Source of the DNA: BAIKAL-G1 sp943370385
Lineage (GTDB): Bacteria > Cyanobacteriota > Cyanobacteriia > PCC-6307 > Cyanobiaceae
NCBI GenBank assembly: GCA_943370385.1
Contig: CALRQT020000006.1
Location: 124,001-188,000, forward strand
Reading direction: 5' to 3'
Length of the DNA stretch: 64,000 bases
Part shown: positions 21,830 to 28,629 of the stretch, piece after piece
Position numbering within the stretch: position 1 is the stretch's first letter
How the letters are laid out: every line of letters begins with the position of its first letter
Notes under the pieces: generated by a model
Database searches by the model: none
Told to the model about the DNA's origin: nothing
The model's input: the letters and a program-made list of their open reading frames with translations, nothing else
Position numbers and translations under genes: made by a program

Positions 21830-22357
21830 ATGGGCCGCACGCTGGAGAACAAGCAACAGATCGTCGAAGAGCTCAAGGGGCTCCTCGGTGAGGCCGAACT
21901 GGCGGTGGTCCTTGATTTCAAGGGTCTCTCCATCAAGGAAATGTCTGATCTGCGGGTTCGCCTGCAGGCCAGCAACGGCACATGCAAGGTGACTAAAAAC
22001 ACCTTGATGCGCCGGGCTATTGATGGCAACAGCGCCTGGTCAGAACTCGATTCCCTGCTCACCGGTACCAACGCGTTCGTCCTGGTTAAGGGCGATGTCG
22101 GCGGTGCGGTGAAGGCCATTCAGTCCTTCCAGAAGGACACGAAGAAGTCGGATGTGAAAGGGGGCCTTTTCGAAGGCAAACTCCTTTCCCTCAAAGACAT
22201 TCAGGCCATCGGGGATCTGCCCTCCAAGGAGGTGCTCATGGCCCAGATCGCCGGTGCGATCAATGCCGTGGCCACCAAGGTTGCAGTGGGCATCAACGAA
22301 GTTCCATCCGGTCTTGCTCGGGCGCTCAAGCAGCACGCCGAAGGCGAAGGCAGCTGA
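21830..22357 (+). CDS. rplJ: 50S ribosomal protein L10
   Basis: 175 residues from ATG 21830 (MGRTLENKQQIVEELKGLL). Conserved segments are AVVLDFKGLSIKEMSDLR, CKVTKNTLMRRAI and the C-terminal helix that carries L12 dimers. A nine-codon upstream extension from 21803 is within the leader and not used. L10 anchors the L7/L12 stalk. Confidence 0.97.
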   Translation: MGRTLENKQQIVEELKGLLGEAELAVVLDFKGLSIKEMSDLRVRLQASNGTCKVTKNTLMRRAIDGNSAWSELDSLLTGTNAFVLVKGDVGGAVKAIQSFQKDTKKSDVKGGLFEGKLLSLKDIQAIGDLPSKEVLMAQIAGAINAVATKVAVGINEVPSGLARALKQHAEGEGS

Positions 22358-22365
22358 GATCGCCC

Positions 22366-22434
22366 TCTGCGTTTACGCAGATTGTGATTCCACTGAGCTC
22401 CACCGATCCAACTGTTCACCCAACAGATCTGTTG
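22366..22434. other. Two small dyads between rplJ and rplL
   Basis: TCTGCG-TTTA-CGCAGA (22366-22381) is a six-pair hairpin. CAACAGATCTGTTG (22421-22434) is a perfect 14-bp palindrome ending 13 bases before the rplL start. They may serve in mRNA processing or in adjusting the L10:L12 ratio, which is normally about 1:4 or higher. Confidence 0.5.
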
Positions 22435-22447
22435 CTGATTCCCAACC

Positions 22448-22831
22448 ATGTCTACCAAAACTGACGAGATTCTCGAATCACTGAAAACCCTTTCGCTGCT
22501 TGAGGCTTCCGAGCTCGTCAAGCAGATCGAAGAGGCTTTCGGTGTGTCCGCCGCCGCTTCCGCCGGCGTCGTGATGGCCGCAGCTCCTGCTGCTGCTGCT
22601 GAAGCTGTTGAAGAGCAGACCGAATTCGACGCCATCCTCGATGGTTTCGATGCGGCTGCCAAGATCAAGGTCCTCAAGGCCGTCCGCGAAGTCACCGGCC
22701 TCGGCCTGGGCGAAGCCAAGGCCCTGGTGGAAGGCGCTCCTACCCCCATCAAGGAAGGCGTGTCCAAGGCCGATGCCGAGGCCATCAAGAAGGCCGTCGA
22801 AGAAGTCGGCGGCAAAGTCACGATCAAGTGA
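22448..22831 (+). CDS. rplL: 50S ribosomal protein L7/L12
   Basis: 127 residues. The N-terminal dimerisation domain (TDEILESLKTLSLLEASELVKQIEEAFGV) is followed by an Ala-rich hinge. The C-terminal factor-binding domain contains KIKVLKAVREVTGLGLGEAKALVEGAP. It recruits elongation factors to the ribosome. A terminator follows at 22900. Confidence 0.98.
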   Translation: MSTKTDEILESLKTLSLLEASELVKQIEEAFGVSAAASAGVVMAAAPAAAAEAVEEQTEFDAILDGFDAAAKIKVLKAVREVTGLGLGEAKALVEGAPTPIKEGVSKADAEAIKKAVEEVGGKVTIK

Positions 22832-22899
22832 GCCTGGCCAGCTGGTGAAGGGTCCCCCGGGTCCCTCGCCAGCCCCAATCCCACCCTTGTGGCCATGGG

Positions 22900-22927
22900 G
22901 GCCGGTCCTACGGGGCTGGCCTTTTTT
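22900..22927 (+). terminator. Rho-independent terminator after rplL
   Basis: GGCCGGTCC (22900-22908), loop TACG, GGGCTGGCC (22913-22921), then six T residues. Two of the nine pairs are G-U. Confidence 0.85.
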
Positions 22928-22970
22928 GCTGGGCGGATGTGGGCTGGCCTAGGCCGCCGCGATACGGACA

Positions 22971-23000
22971 AAAAAAAGCCCCGCCAAAGGCAGGGGCTTT
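22971..23000 (-). terminator. Rho-independent terminator on the minus strand
   Basis: Read on the minus strand, AAAGCCCC (23000-22993) and GGGGCTTT (22982-22975) form a stem around a 10-nt loop, followed by further T residues. It ends transcription coming from the DUF3747 gene or from a small RNA in the intervening region. Confidence 0.85.
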
Positions 23001-23009
23001 GAGTTAGGA

Positions 23010-23101
23010 ACGGTTTTCGGGAGTCTGTCCTCGTTTCGACCCCGAAAAGTCGTTCTGCACTCCTCACACTCCATAACCTTAAGGGCTTGGTTAGGGGAGT
23101 G
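23010..23101. ncRNA. Structured transcript candidate (3' UTR or small RNA)
   Basis: TTTTCGGG (23014-23021) pairs perfectly with CCCGAAAA (23041-23048). A second hairpin has arms CACTCC/GGAGTG and TAACC/GGTTA (23067-23101). Between them the plus strand carries ACTCCTCACAC (23059-23069), identical to the core I recall for the cyanobacterial sRNA Yfr1. However, there is no U-tailed terminator on the plus strand and the genomic context differs. On the minus strand the block ends at a strong terminator, so a minus-strand 3'-UTR-derived RNA is at least as likely. Confidence 0.35.
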
Positions 23102-23151
23102 GTGCTGGACTTAGGCCGCTGTGGCAACTGTCCGTGGGGCCCCGGCTTGCC

Positions 23152-23859
23152 TCACTCCTTGAACGGAATCACCTGCAGGGCGATCGGACCTTCGCCGACG
23201 CTGCGCCCCCCCTGGGAGCCTGGCAGGGAGCCATGGGCAGGAGATGGGATAGGTGGGGTGCCACCCGGTGCGGAACCCGCCGCCTGGGCATTGCTGGCGA
23301 GCAGGCGGGCCAGGGGGGTGGCGTTAGCGAAATACACGTGGCTTAAGGCCTGCTGGCCATAGAGGCGGCGCTGCAGTTCCCAGCCTGGTTCCAGTCGCAG
23401 GGCGACGAAACCATCGCGGTCACGCCGGCTGACGCGACCCTTGCCCACCACCAATTCCGTTGCTTCGTTCGGGTTCATGGCCAGCAGCTGCAGGCTGGTG
23501 CCCTGTTGTTGCAGCCGCAGCCGGTAGCTCCCACCCAGGTCGTGCTGGCCCACCCGCAGCGAATAGCCATTGCTATCGAGGTAACGGCTGCAGATGCCGG
23601 TGTAGTCGAAGCGGTTCAGGGCCGGGTCCACCAGCCCATCGGCGCGGCTGTCCCAGCAACGGGGCAAGGGTGCCAACTGCTCAAGCACGAGGAGGTTCCA
23701 GTCGCTGCGGCCCACAGGTTTGGCCAGCACGGCAAAGCGGCTGTTATCGAGCGGCTGGCTGGTGAACAGATCGGCGGCGAGGACCTGGGGACGCAGGCTG
23801 ACACTGGCGCCGGCCGCTAGGGCCGTCAGGCCCAGCCATGGGAGGTAAGTTCGCTGCAT
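23152..23859 (-). CDS. DUF3747 family exported protein
   Basis: 235 residues with a signal peptide (YLPWLGLTALAAGASVSLRPQVLA). The body matches the cyanobacterial DUF3747 pattern: FTSQPLDNSRFAVLAKPVG, LLVLEQLAPLPRCW, FDYTGICSRYLDSNGYSLR, DLGGSYRLRL, and near the end EPGWELQRRLYGQQALSHVYFA. The tail is low complexity (Pro/Gly/Ser). The function of the family is unknown. It is divergent from the RNase H gene with 62 bp between them and has a 150-nt structured 3' region before its terminator. Confidence 0.85.
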   Translation of the reverse strand: MQRTYLPWLGLTALAAGASVSLRPQVLAADLFTSQPLDNSRFAVLAKPVGRSDWNLLVLEQLAPLPRCWDSRADGLVDPALNRFDYTGICSRYLDSNGYSLRVGQHDLGGSYRLRLQQQGTSLQLLAMNPNEATELVVGKGRVSRRDRDGFVALRLEPGWELQRRLYGQQALSHVYFANATPLARLLASNAQAAGSAPGGTPPIPSPAHGSLPGSQGGRSVGEGPIALQVIPFKE

Positions 23860-23921
23860 GGGGAAGGCTCCTCAACGACGCTCTAGACCCGTTTTGTACC
23901 AGACCCTGCCGGAGGGGCCCA

Positions 23922-24938
23922 GTGACCCCTGACCAGTCCCCGCCCCGGGTGGTGGCAGCGGCCTGTGATGGCGCCTGCAGCGGCAACCCCGGCCCGGGGG
24001 GCTGGGGTTGCTTGCTGCGTTTTGAGGACGGCAGCGTCCAGGAATTCGGGGCGGCCGACCCGGCCACCACCAACAACCGCATGGAGCTCAAGGCGGCCCT
24101 TGTGCTGCTGGAGTGCCTCAAGGATCTGCCTTGCCACCCCAGCCTGACGATCCGCACCGACAGCCGCTATGTGATCGATGGCTTCTCGAAGTGGATGGCG
24201 GGCTGGAAACGCAAGGGTTGGCGCACCGCTTCCGGGTCACCGGTGCTGAACCGGGAGCTCTGGGAGGCCCTCGATCGGGCCCGGTTGCCCGGGGTGCCGT
24301 TCACCTATGTCAAAGGCCACAGCGGTGATCCCGACAACGATCGCTGTGATGCGATTGCGGTGGCCTTCGCCAAGGGGGGCCGGCCGGCCCTGGCCCAGGC
24401 CAGTCCCCAGGCGGGACCAGCTCAAGGAGGCTCCCCCAGCGCAGGGTCGGCGGCTGGCTTGGGGGCCAAGGTGCGGACCCGCCAAACGGTGCTTGCGGTC
24501 GAGAGCAGCGCAGGGCAAGCCATTCCGGTTGGGGCCAGGGCAGCAGCAAAGGAGCCAGCAACGCAGCCAGCAGCCAAGGCCAGGGTGAATCCCAGGGCTG
24601 GGAACGCTGGGGAGCCCGCCGTCGAGACCGGACCTGGTGCGGCTCAGCCGGTTTTGGTGGCAGATCGCCCTGGCCTTGCCGAACCCGTTGCTGAGCCAGC
24701 GCCCCTAGCCCTGGGCCAGCTGCTCAGCCGCCTGGAGCTGGCCGACCGCCTGGCGGCGGGGGGATACTCCCTCAGCCTGGTGGAACTGGCCCAACTGGTG
24801 CAAGTGCCGATGAAGCAGCTGGCCGAGAAGGCCACCGCCTGGTCCTGGCGGGATTGGCAGGTGCTGCCCCAGGCCGATGGTCGTTGGCGCCTGGAGCGTG
24901 ACGCGGCAGGATCGGAACCGATACCCCCCGGGACCTGA
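23922..24938 (+). CDS. rnhA: Ribonuclease HI with C-terminal extension
   Basis: 338 residues from GTG 23922 (GGAGGGG just upstream); classic RNase HI is about 155. The catalytic carboxylates are all present: AACDGACSGNPGPGGWG, TTNNRMELKAAL, IRTDSRYVIDGFSKW and DNDRCDAIA, plus TYVKGHSGDPDN. After about residue 150 comes a 100-residue Ala/Pro/Gln-rich linker. The last about 65 residues form a small helical domain (LSRLELADRLAAGGYSLSLVELAQLVQV) that looks like a helix-turn-helix. It degrades RNA in RNA/DNA hybrids. pyrD starts four bases after the stop. Confidence 0.93.
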   Translation: MTPDQSPPRVVAAACDGACSGNPGPGGWGCLLRFEDGSVQEFGAADPATTNNRMELKAALVLLECLKDLPCHPSLTIRTDSRYVIDGFSKWMAGWKRKGWRTASGSPVLNRELWEALDRARLPGVPFTYVKGHSGDPDNDRCDAIAVAFAKGGRPALAQASPQAGPAQGGSPSAGSAAGLGAKVRTRQTVLAVESSAGQAIPVGARAAAKEPATQPAAKARVNPRAGNAGEPAVETGPGAAQPVLVADRPGLAEPVAEPAPLALGQLLSRLELADRLAAGGYSLSLVELAQLVQVPMKQLAEKATAWSWRDWQVLPQADGRWRLERDAAGSEPIPPGT

Positions 24939-24942
24939 GGCC

Positions 24943-26178
24943 ATGGCCGCGCCAAACCCGGCAGGAGCTCCTTCAGGGCCAGGCCCTGGCCCAGGGCCAG
25001 GACCAGGGTCTCGACCAGCGGCTGCCACCAGCACCGCTGGTCTTTACAGCCAGTGGGTGGGTCCCCTGCTCAGCCGCGATGACGGCGCCGATGCCGAGCA
25101 GCTCAGCCAGCTGACCCTGGCGGCCCTGGGCCAGGCCTCCCTGCGGCGCCACTGGCCCCTCGTGTCCGGCAGCTTGGCCGGCCTGGGGGCCGAGCTGCAG
25201 CGGCGGGATCTGCGCCTGGAGCAGAACCTGTTTGGCTGCCGCTTTGCCAATCCGGTCGGCCTGGCCGCCGGCTTCGACAAGAACGGCGTGGCCGCCGGCA
25301 TCTGGCACCAGTTCGGCTTTGGTTTTGCCGAACTGGGCACGATCACCTGGCAGGCCCAGGCCGGCAATCCCCGGCCGCGCCTGTTCCGGCTGGCGGCAGA
25401 GCGGGCGGCCCTCAACCGGATGGGCTTCAACAACATCGGCGCTGAGGCGGTGCTGCGCTCGCTGGAACGGCAGGCCCTGGAGCCGCCAGGCCAGCGGCCG
25501 GCGGTGTTGGGCCTGAACCTGGGTAAATCCAAGGCCACCCCCCTGGAGTTGGCCGCTGACGACTACGCCTCCTCCCTGGAGTTGCTGGCGCCCCTGGCCG
25601 ATTACGCCGTGATCAATGTCAGTTCGCCGAACACACCGGGGCTGCGGGAGCTGCAGGGGGAGGCCCCGTTGCGCCGGCTGGTAGAGCGGCTGCGGCGGTT
25701 GCCGGCCTGCCCGCCCTTGCTGGTCAAGATCGCCCCCGACCTGGAGGACGAGGCCATTGATGGCATTGCCCGCCTCGCCTACGAGGAGGGCCTGGCTGGC
25801 GTGATTGCAGTGAATACCAGCCTGGATCGCTTTGGCCTGGAGGGGCGCCGTCTGGCCCTGACGGGTCGCACCCTGGCGGAGGAAGCGGGCGGTCTGAGTG
25901 GGGCGCCCCTGCGCCACCGGGCCCTGGAGGTGATGCGGCGGCTGCGGGCGACGGCGGGCCCAGCCCTGCCCCTGATCGGAGTGGGTGGCATTGATTCGCC
26001 CCAGTCGGCCTGGGAGCGGATTACGGCGGGTGCCTGCCTGATCCAGTTGTATACCGGTTGGATCTACGGCGGGCCAGCCCTGGTGCCGGCGATCCTGGAG
26101 GGGTTGCTGACCCAGCTGGATCGCCATGGGTTCCGGTCCATCGGTGAAGCGGTCGGCAGTGGCGTGACTTGGCGCTAA
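24943..26178 (+). CDS. pyrD: Dihydroorotate dehydrogenase, class 2 (quinone)
   Basis: Oxidises dihydroorotate to orotate in pyrimidine synthesis, passing electrons to the quinone pool. 411 residues from ATG 24943. A Gly/Pro repeat tail (about 25 residues) precedes the membrane-associating helices. The core shows NPVGLAAGFDKNG, LGTITWQAQAGNPRPRLFRL, NRMGFNNIGAEAVL, NVSSPNTPGLRELQ (catalytic Ser region), LVKIAPDLED and GVGGIDSPQSAWERITAGACLIQLYTG. The gene is tightly coupled to rnhA. Confidence 0.96.
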   Translation: MAAPNPAGAPSGPGPGPGPGPGSRPAAATSTAGLYSQWVGPLLSRDDGADAEQLSQLTLAALGQASLRRHWPLVSGSLAGLGAELQRRDLRLEQNLFGCRFANPVGLAAGFDKNGVAAGIWHQFGFGFAELGTITWQAQAGNPRPRLFRLAAERAALNRMGFNNIGAEAVLRSLERQALEPPGQRPAVLGLNLGKSKATPLELAADDYASSLELLAPLADYAVINVSSPNTPGLRELQGEAPLRRLVERLRRLPACPPLLVKIAPDLEDEAIDGIARLAYEEGLAGVIAVNTSLDRFGLEGRRLALTGRTLAEEAGGLSGAPLRHRALEVMRRLRATAGPALPLIGVGGIDSPQSAWERITAGACLIQLYTGWIYGGPALVPAILEGLLTQLDRHGFRSIGEAVGSGVTWR

Positions 26179-26210
26179 ACAGCGGATAATCTGCGGCTAC
26201 TTGCCGGTAG

Positions 26211-27209
26211 TTGCTCTTGGTGCTTGCGGGAGTCGTTGATCGCCTGATTCCGCTCCAAGCCTGGTTGTTTCCATCACGGGTGCTGCTTGAGCTGGATGAT
26301 CACTTTGTGACCCTCCTGGCCTTGCACCATCAGGGCTCCATCCCCACAGTCAAGTGGCTGGAGAGGGTTCCTTTGCCAGCTGGCACCTGTGAGCAGGGCA
26401 TTCCGGTGCGGATCGAGGCCCTCGCCGATTTCATCGGCGACTTGCTGGTGGAACGGGGCTTTGCCACAGCCCGGGTGGCGGCGGTGCTGCCCACACTGTC
26501 GTCCGAATGGCACCTGGTGCAATGGCCTGGTGCTGACTGGCCCGAGGATCCCCGTCGGCTGTTGATCGAGCGGGGCCGGCAGGCCGGTTTCCGCCTGCCG
26601 ATCCAGTCGGCCGACCTGCGCGAGATACGTCTGGAGCCCGATGCCGGCGCGACCTCGCCCAGCTCCCTGGTGATTGCGGTGCGCAAGGCGTTATTGCTGG
26701 GCTGGATTGAAACCTTTGCCACCGCTGGCCTGAGCCTCGATGGCCTGGAGGCGGGCCAGGTTTGCGTGTTGCGGGCCCTGGAGCCCTTGCTGAACGAGAC
26801 ACCGGATGGCCAGGTGGTGGCCGTGCTCGAACTCTCGAAGGACAGTGGCCATCTCCTGTTATTGCAACGGGGGATTCCGGTCTATGAGCGGCGGCTGGCT
26901 GGCTCCTTGGCAGGAATCGGGGTGCTGGCCGACGAGCTGACGCGATCTGTTGACTTCTGGCGCCAACAGGAGCGGGGCGTGACCTCGGTTCAGCTTGTGG
27001 TGCATGGCTCCCAGGCCGCCTTGTCCGAGGAGGTGGTGGAGCCCCTGAGGCAACGGCTACCGGCTTGGCAGCTGGTGGTGGCCGATCCGATCACCCTGGG
27101 CTGGCTCCTGGGCCCAGCCCAACCCCTGCAGGCAGAGGAGGGAACCATCCCGGCCAGTGTGGAGTTGCTGCGGTTACTGGGGCTGGCCCTGGTGGAGGCC
27201 TACCGATGA
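26211..27209 (+). CDS. pilM: Type IV pilus assembly protein PilM-like
   Basis: About 332 residues, the first gene of an overlapping operon. The actin/FtsA-like fold is inferred from LLELDDHFVTLLALHH, FIGDLLVERGFATARVAAVLP, the long middle region SLVIAVRKALLLGWIETFATAGLSLDGLE, and VVAVLELSKDSGHLLLLQRG. Sequence similarity to classical PilM is weak, and the call leans on the pilN-pilO-pilQ genes that follow. TTG 26211 and GTG 26220 are possible starts. Its ATGA overlap with pilN indicates coupling. PilM is cytoplasmic and binds the PilN N-terminus. Confidence 0.8.
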   Translation: MLLVLAGVVDRLIPLQAWLFPSRVLLELDDHFVTLLALHHQGSIPTVKWLERVPLPAGTCEQGIPVRIEALADFIGDLLVERGFATARVAAVLPTLSSEWHLVQWPGADWPEDPRRLLIERGRQAGFRLPIQSADLREIRLEPDAGATSPSSLVIAVRKALLLGWIETFATAGLSLDGLEAGQVCVLRALEPLLNETPDGQVVAVLELSKDSGHLLLLQRGIPVYERRLAGSLAGIGVLADELTRSVDFWRQQERGVTSVQLVVHGSQAALSEEVVEPLRQRLPAWQLVVADPITLGWLLGPAQPLQAEEGTIPASVELLRLLGLALVEAYR

Positions 27210-27904
27210 CCAGCCTCTTTCACGGCCCCGTCGATTTGTTGCGGCAGCGCCGCCTTGAGGTCGGCTTGCCCGGCGACCCCTCCAAAACTAAGCCGGCCTG
27301 GCAGTTGATCCTGGTGGGAGGCCTGTTGGGTGGTGCCCTGCTCTTGCCTGCCCTGGGATTGCAACTGGCCCTGGGGTATTGGGATTCCCAGGTCACGACG
27401 CAACTGGAGAAACTGAATTCTTTGCCCTCCCGGGTCCACGCCATGGAAGATCAACTCAAGGGCGCCCTGGCTGGTGCCAAGACCCTGGAGGCGAGTAACC
27501 GGGGTCTGGCTAATGGGCTGGTGAAGGTGTCATCCGGTTCCGCCCTAGTCACCAACTTGTTCCAGCTTGCCCCCGGTGGGGTGGAGTTGAAGGAGGCTTC
27601 TGTTATCGGACCTGTCCTTTCCTTGAAGGGTGCGGTCAATGATCCGGGTGCCTTTCAGCGCATCAATGCCTTACAGCTGCAGATGGCCTATTCGCCCATG
27701 TTCCAACCGGATTCCGTCAAGGTTCTGAAGGTCAGCCGCGAGGTGGCCAAGGCTGGATTGGCTCCTGGCCAGGTCAGTTTTGAACTGGCCAGTAGTTTTA
27801 AGACCCTGGACCCCGTGGCCACGCTCAGGCAACTGCAACGGCTTGGGGCCAGCGGCATGGCAAGGCGTCTGGAGATCCTTCAGGCCGCTGGGGTGCTCCA
27901 ATGA
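27206..27904 (+). CDS. pilN: Type IV pilus assembly protein PilN-like
   Basis: 232 residues from ATG 27206, overlapping the pilM stop. A short cytoplasmic N-terminus (MTSLFHGPVDLLRQRRLEVGLP) precedes one membrane helix (LILVGGLLGGALLLPALGLQLALG). A coiled coil (TTQLEKLNSLPSRVHAMEDQL) and a periplasmic ferredoxin-like domain follow. The N-terminal RRLEVGLP is where the PilM-binding INLLP motif normally lies. Part of the inner-membrane alignment complex. Confidence 0.82.
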   Translation: MTSLFHGPVDLLRQRRLEVGLPGDPSKTKPAWQLILVGGLLGGALLLPALGLQLALGYWDSQVTTQLEKLNSLPSRVHAMEDQLKGALAGAKTLEASNRGLANGLVKVSSGSALVTNLFQLAPGGVELKEASVIGPVLSLKGAVNDPGAFQRINALQLQMAYSPMFQPDSVKVLKVSREVAKAGLAPGQVSFELASSFKTLDPVATLRQLQRLGASGMARRLEILQAAGVLQ

Positions 27905-28629
27905 CTAACCTCCAGGCCCAGGAGCCCAAGACAAGGCTTCAGCTTTTTTTGACGAGGGAGCGGGTGCTCTGGGGGGTGCCTGCCTTGGTGGGTGGTTTGG
28001 CGGCCCTCAGCACGGGTGTGTTTCTGGCTTTGCCCAGTTGGAACAAGCTTCAGGAGGATCAGGCCCAAGTGACCCGGCTCACGAACCTGGCCCAGAGTGT
28101 TCCCCAGTTTCGGAGCCGGATCGAGCTTGCAGAGCGGCGCCATCGCGATGCCCAGCTTCTGCAATCCAAGGTGATGTCGTTGATTGCCGGCAGTGGCGAT
28201 ATCTCCACTTTTATGGCCCAGATCGGGGCGGAGGCCAGCAATAGCGGCGTGCAACTGGATAGCTATGAGCCCAACCCAACGGCCGCCCCTGCCCAAGCCA
28301 CTCCTAACCAGGCCGCGCCACCGCCTGCTGGTCAAAAAGTGCCCGAGGCGCCCGACCCCCTGTTGGCTCCTGGGTTGCAAAAAACCTCCCTGCTGATCAC
28401 GGCCCATGGTCCAGCTCCCAACCTGTTGGCCTTCCTGCGCCGGCTGGAAGCGCTGAGTTTGTTGGTGGTTCAGAGCGATCTCAGCCTTCAACAGGCGGTA
28501 GGGGCTGCCCCAGCCGGCTCGAGCGCTGCTGTCGACCAGAACTCGACAACCCTCAAGCTCAATTTGACCCTTTATTCCAAACAGGCTCCCGTTTCCCCCC
28601 TTCCTGCTCCGAAACCAGCCAGGTCATGA
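27901..28629 (+). CDS. pilO: Type IV pilus assembly protein PilO-like
   Basis: 242 residues, ATG 27901 overlapping the pilN stop (ATGA). It has one membrane helix (LWGVPALVGGLAALSTGVFLALPSW), a coiled coil (NKLQEDQAQVTRLTNLAQSVPQFRSRIELAERRH), and a periplasmic domain with an Ala/Pro/Gln linker. This is the PilO architecture. It heterodimerises with PilN and links to the secretin. Confidence 0.82.
   Translation: MTNLQAQEPKTRLQLFLTRERVLWGVPALVGGLAALSTGVFLALPSWNKLQEDQAQVTRLTNLAQSVPQFRSRIELAERRHRDAQLLQSKVMSLIAGSGDISTFMAQIGAEASNSGVQLDSYEPNPTAAPAQATPNQAAPPPAGQKVPEAPDPLLAPGLQKTSLLITAHGPAPNLLAFLRRLEALSLLVVQSDLSLQQAVGAAPAGSSAAVDQNSTTLKLNLTLYSKQAPVSPLPAPKPARS

Noticed and set aside
23059..23069. Calling a definite Yfr1 gene from ACTCCTCACAC
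   Set aside because: No U-tailed terminator follows on the plus strand, the flanking gene context is not the known one, and the motif alone is only 11 nt. Kept as a low-confidence candidate.
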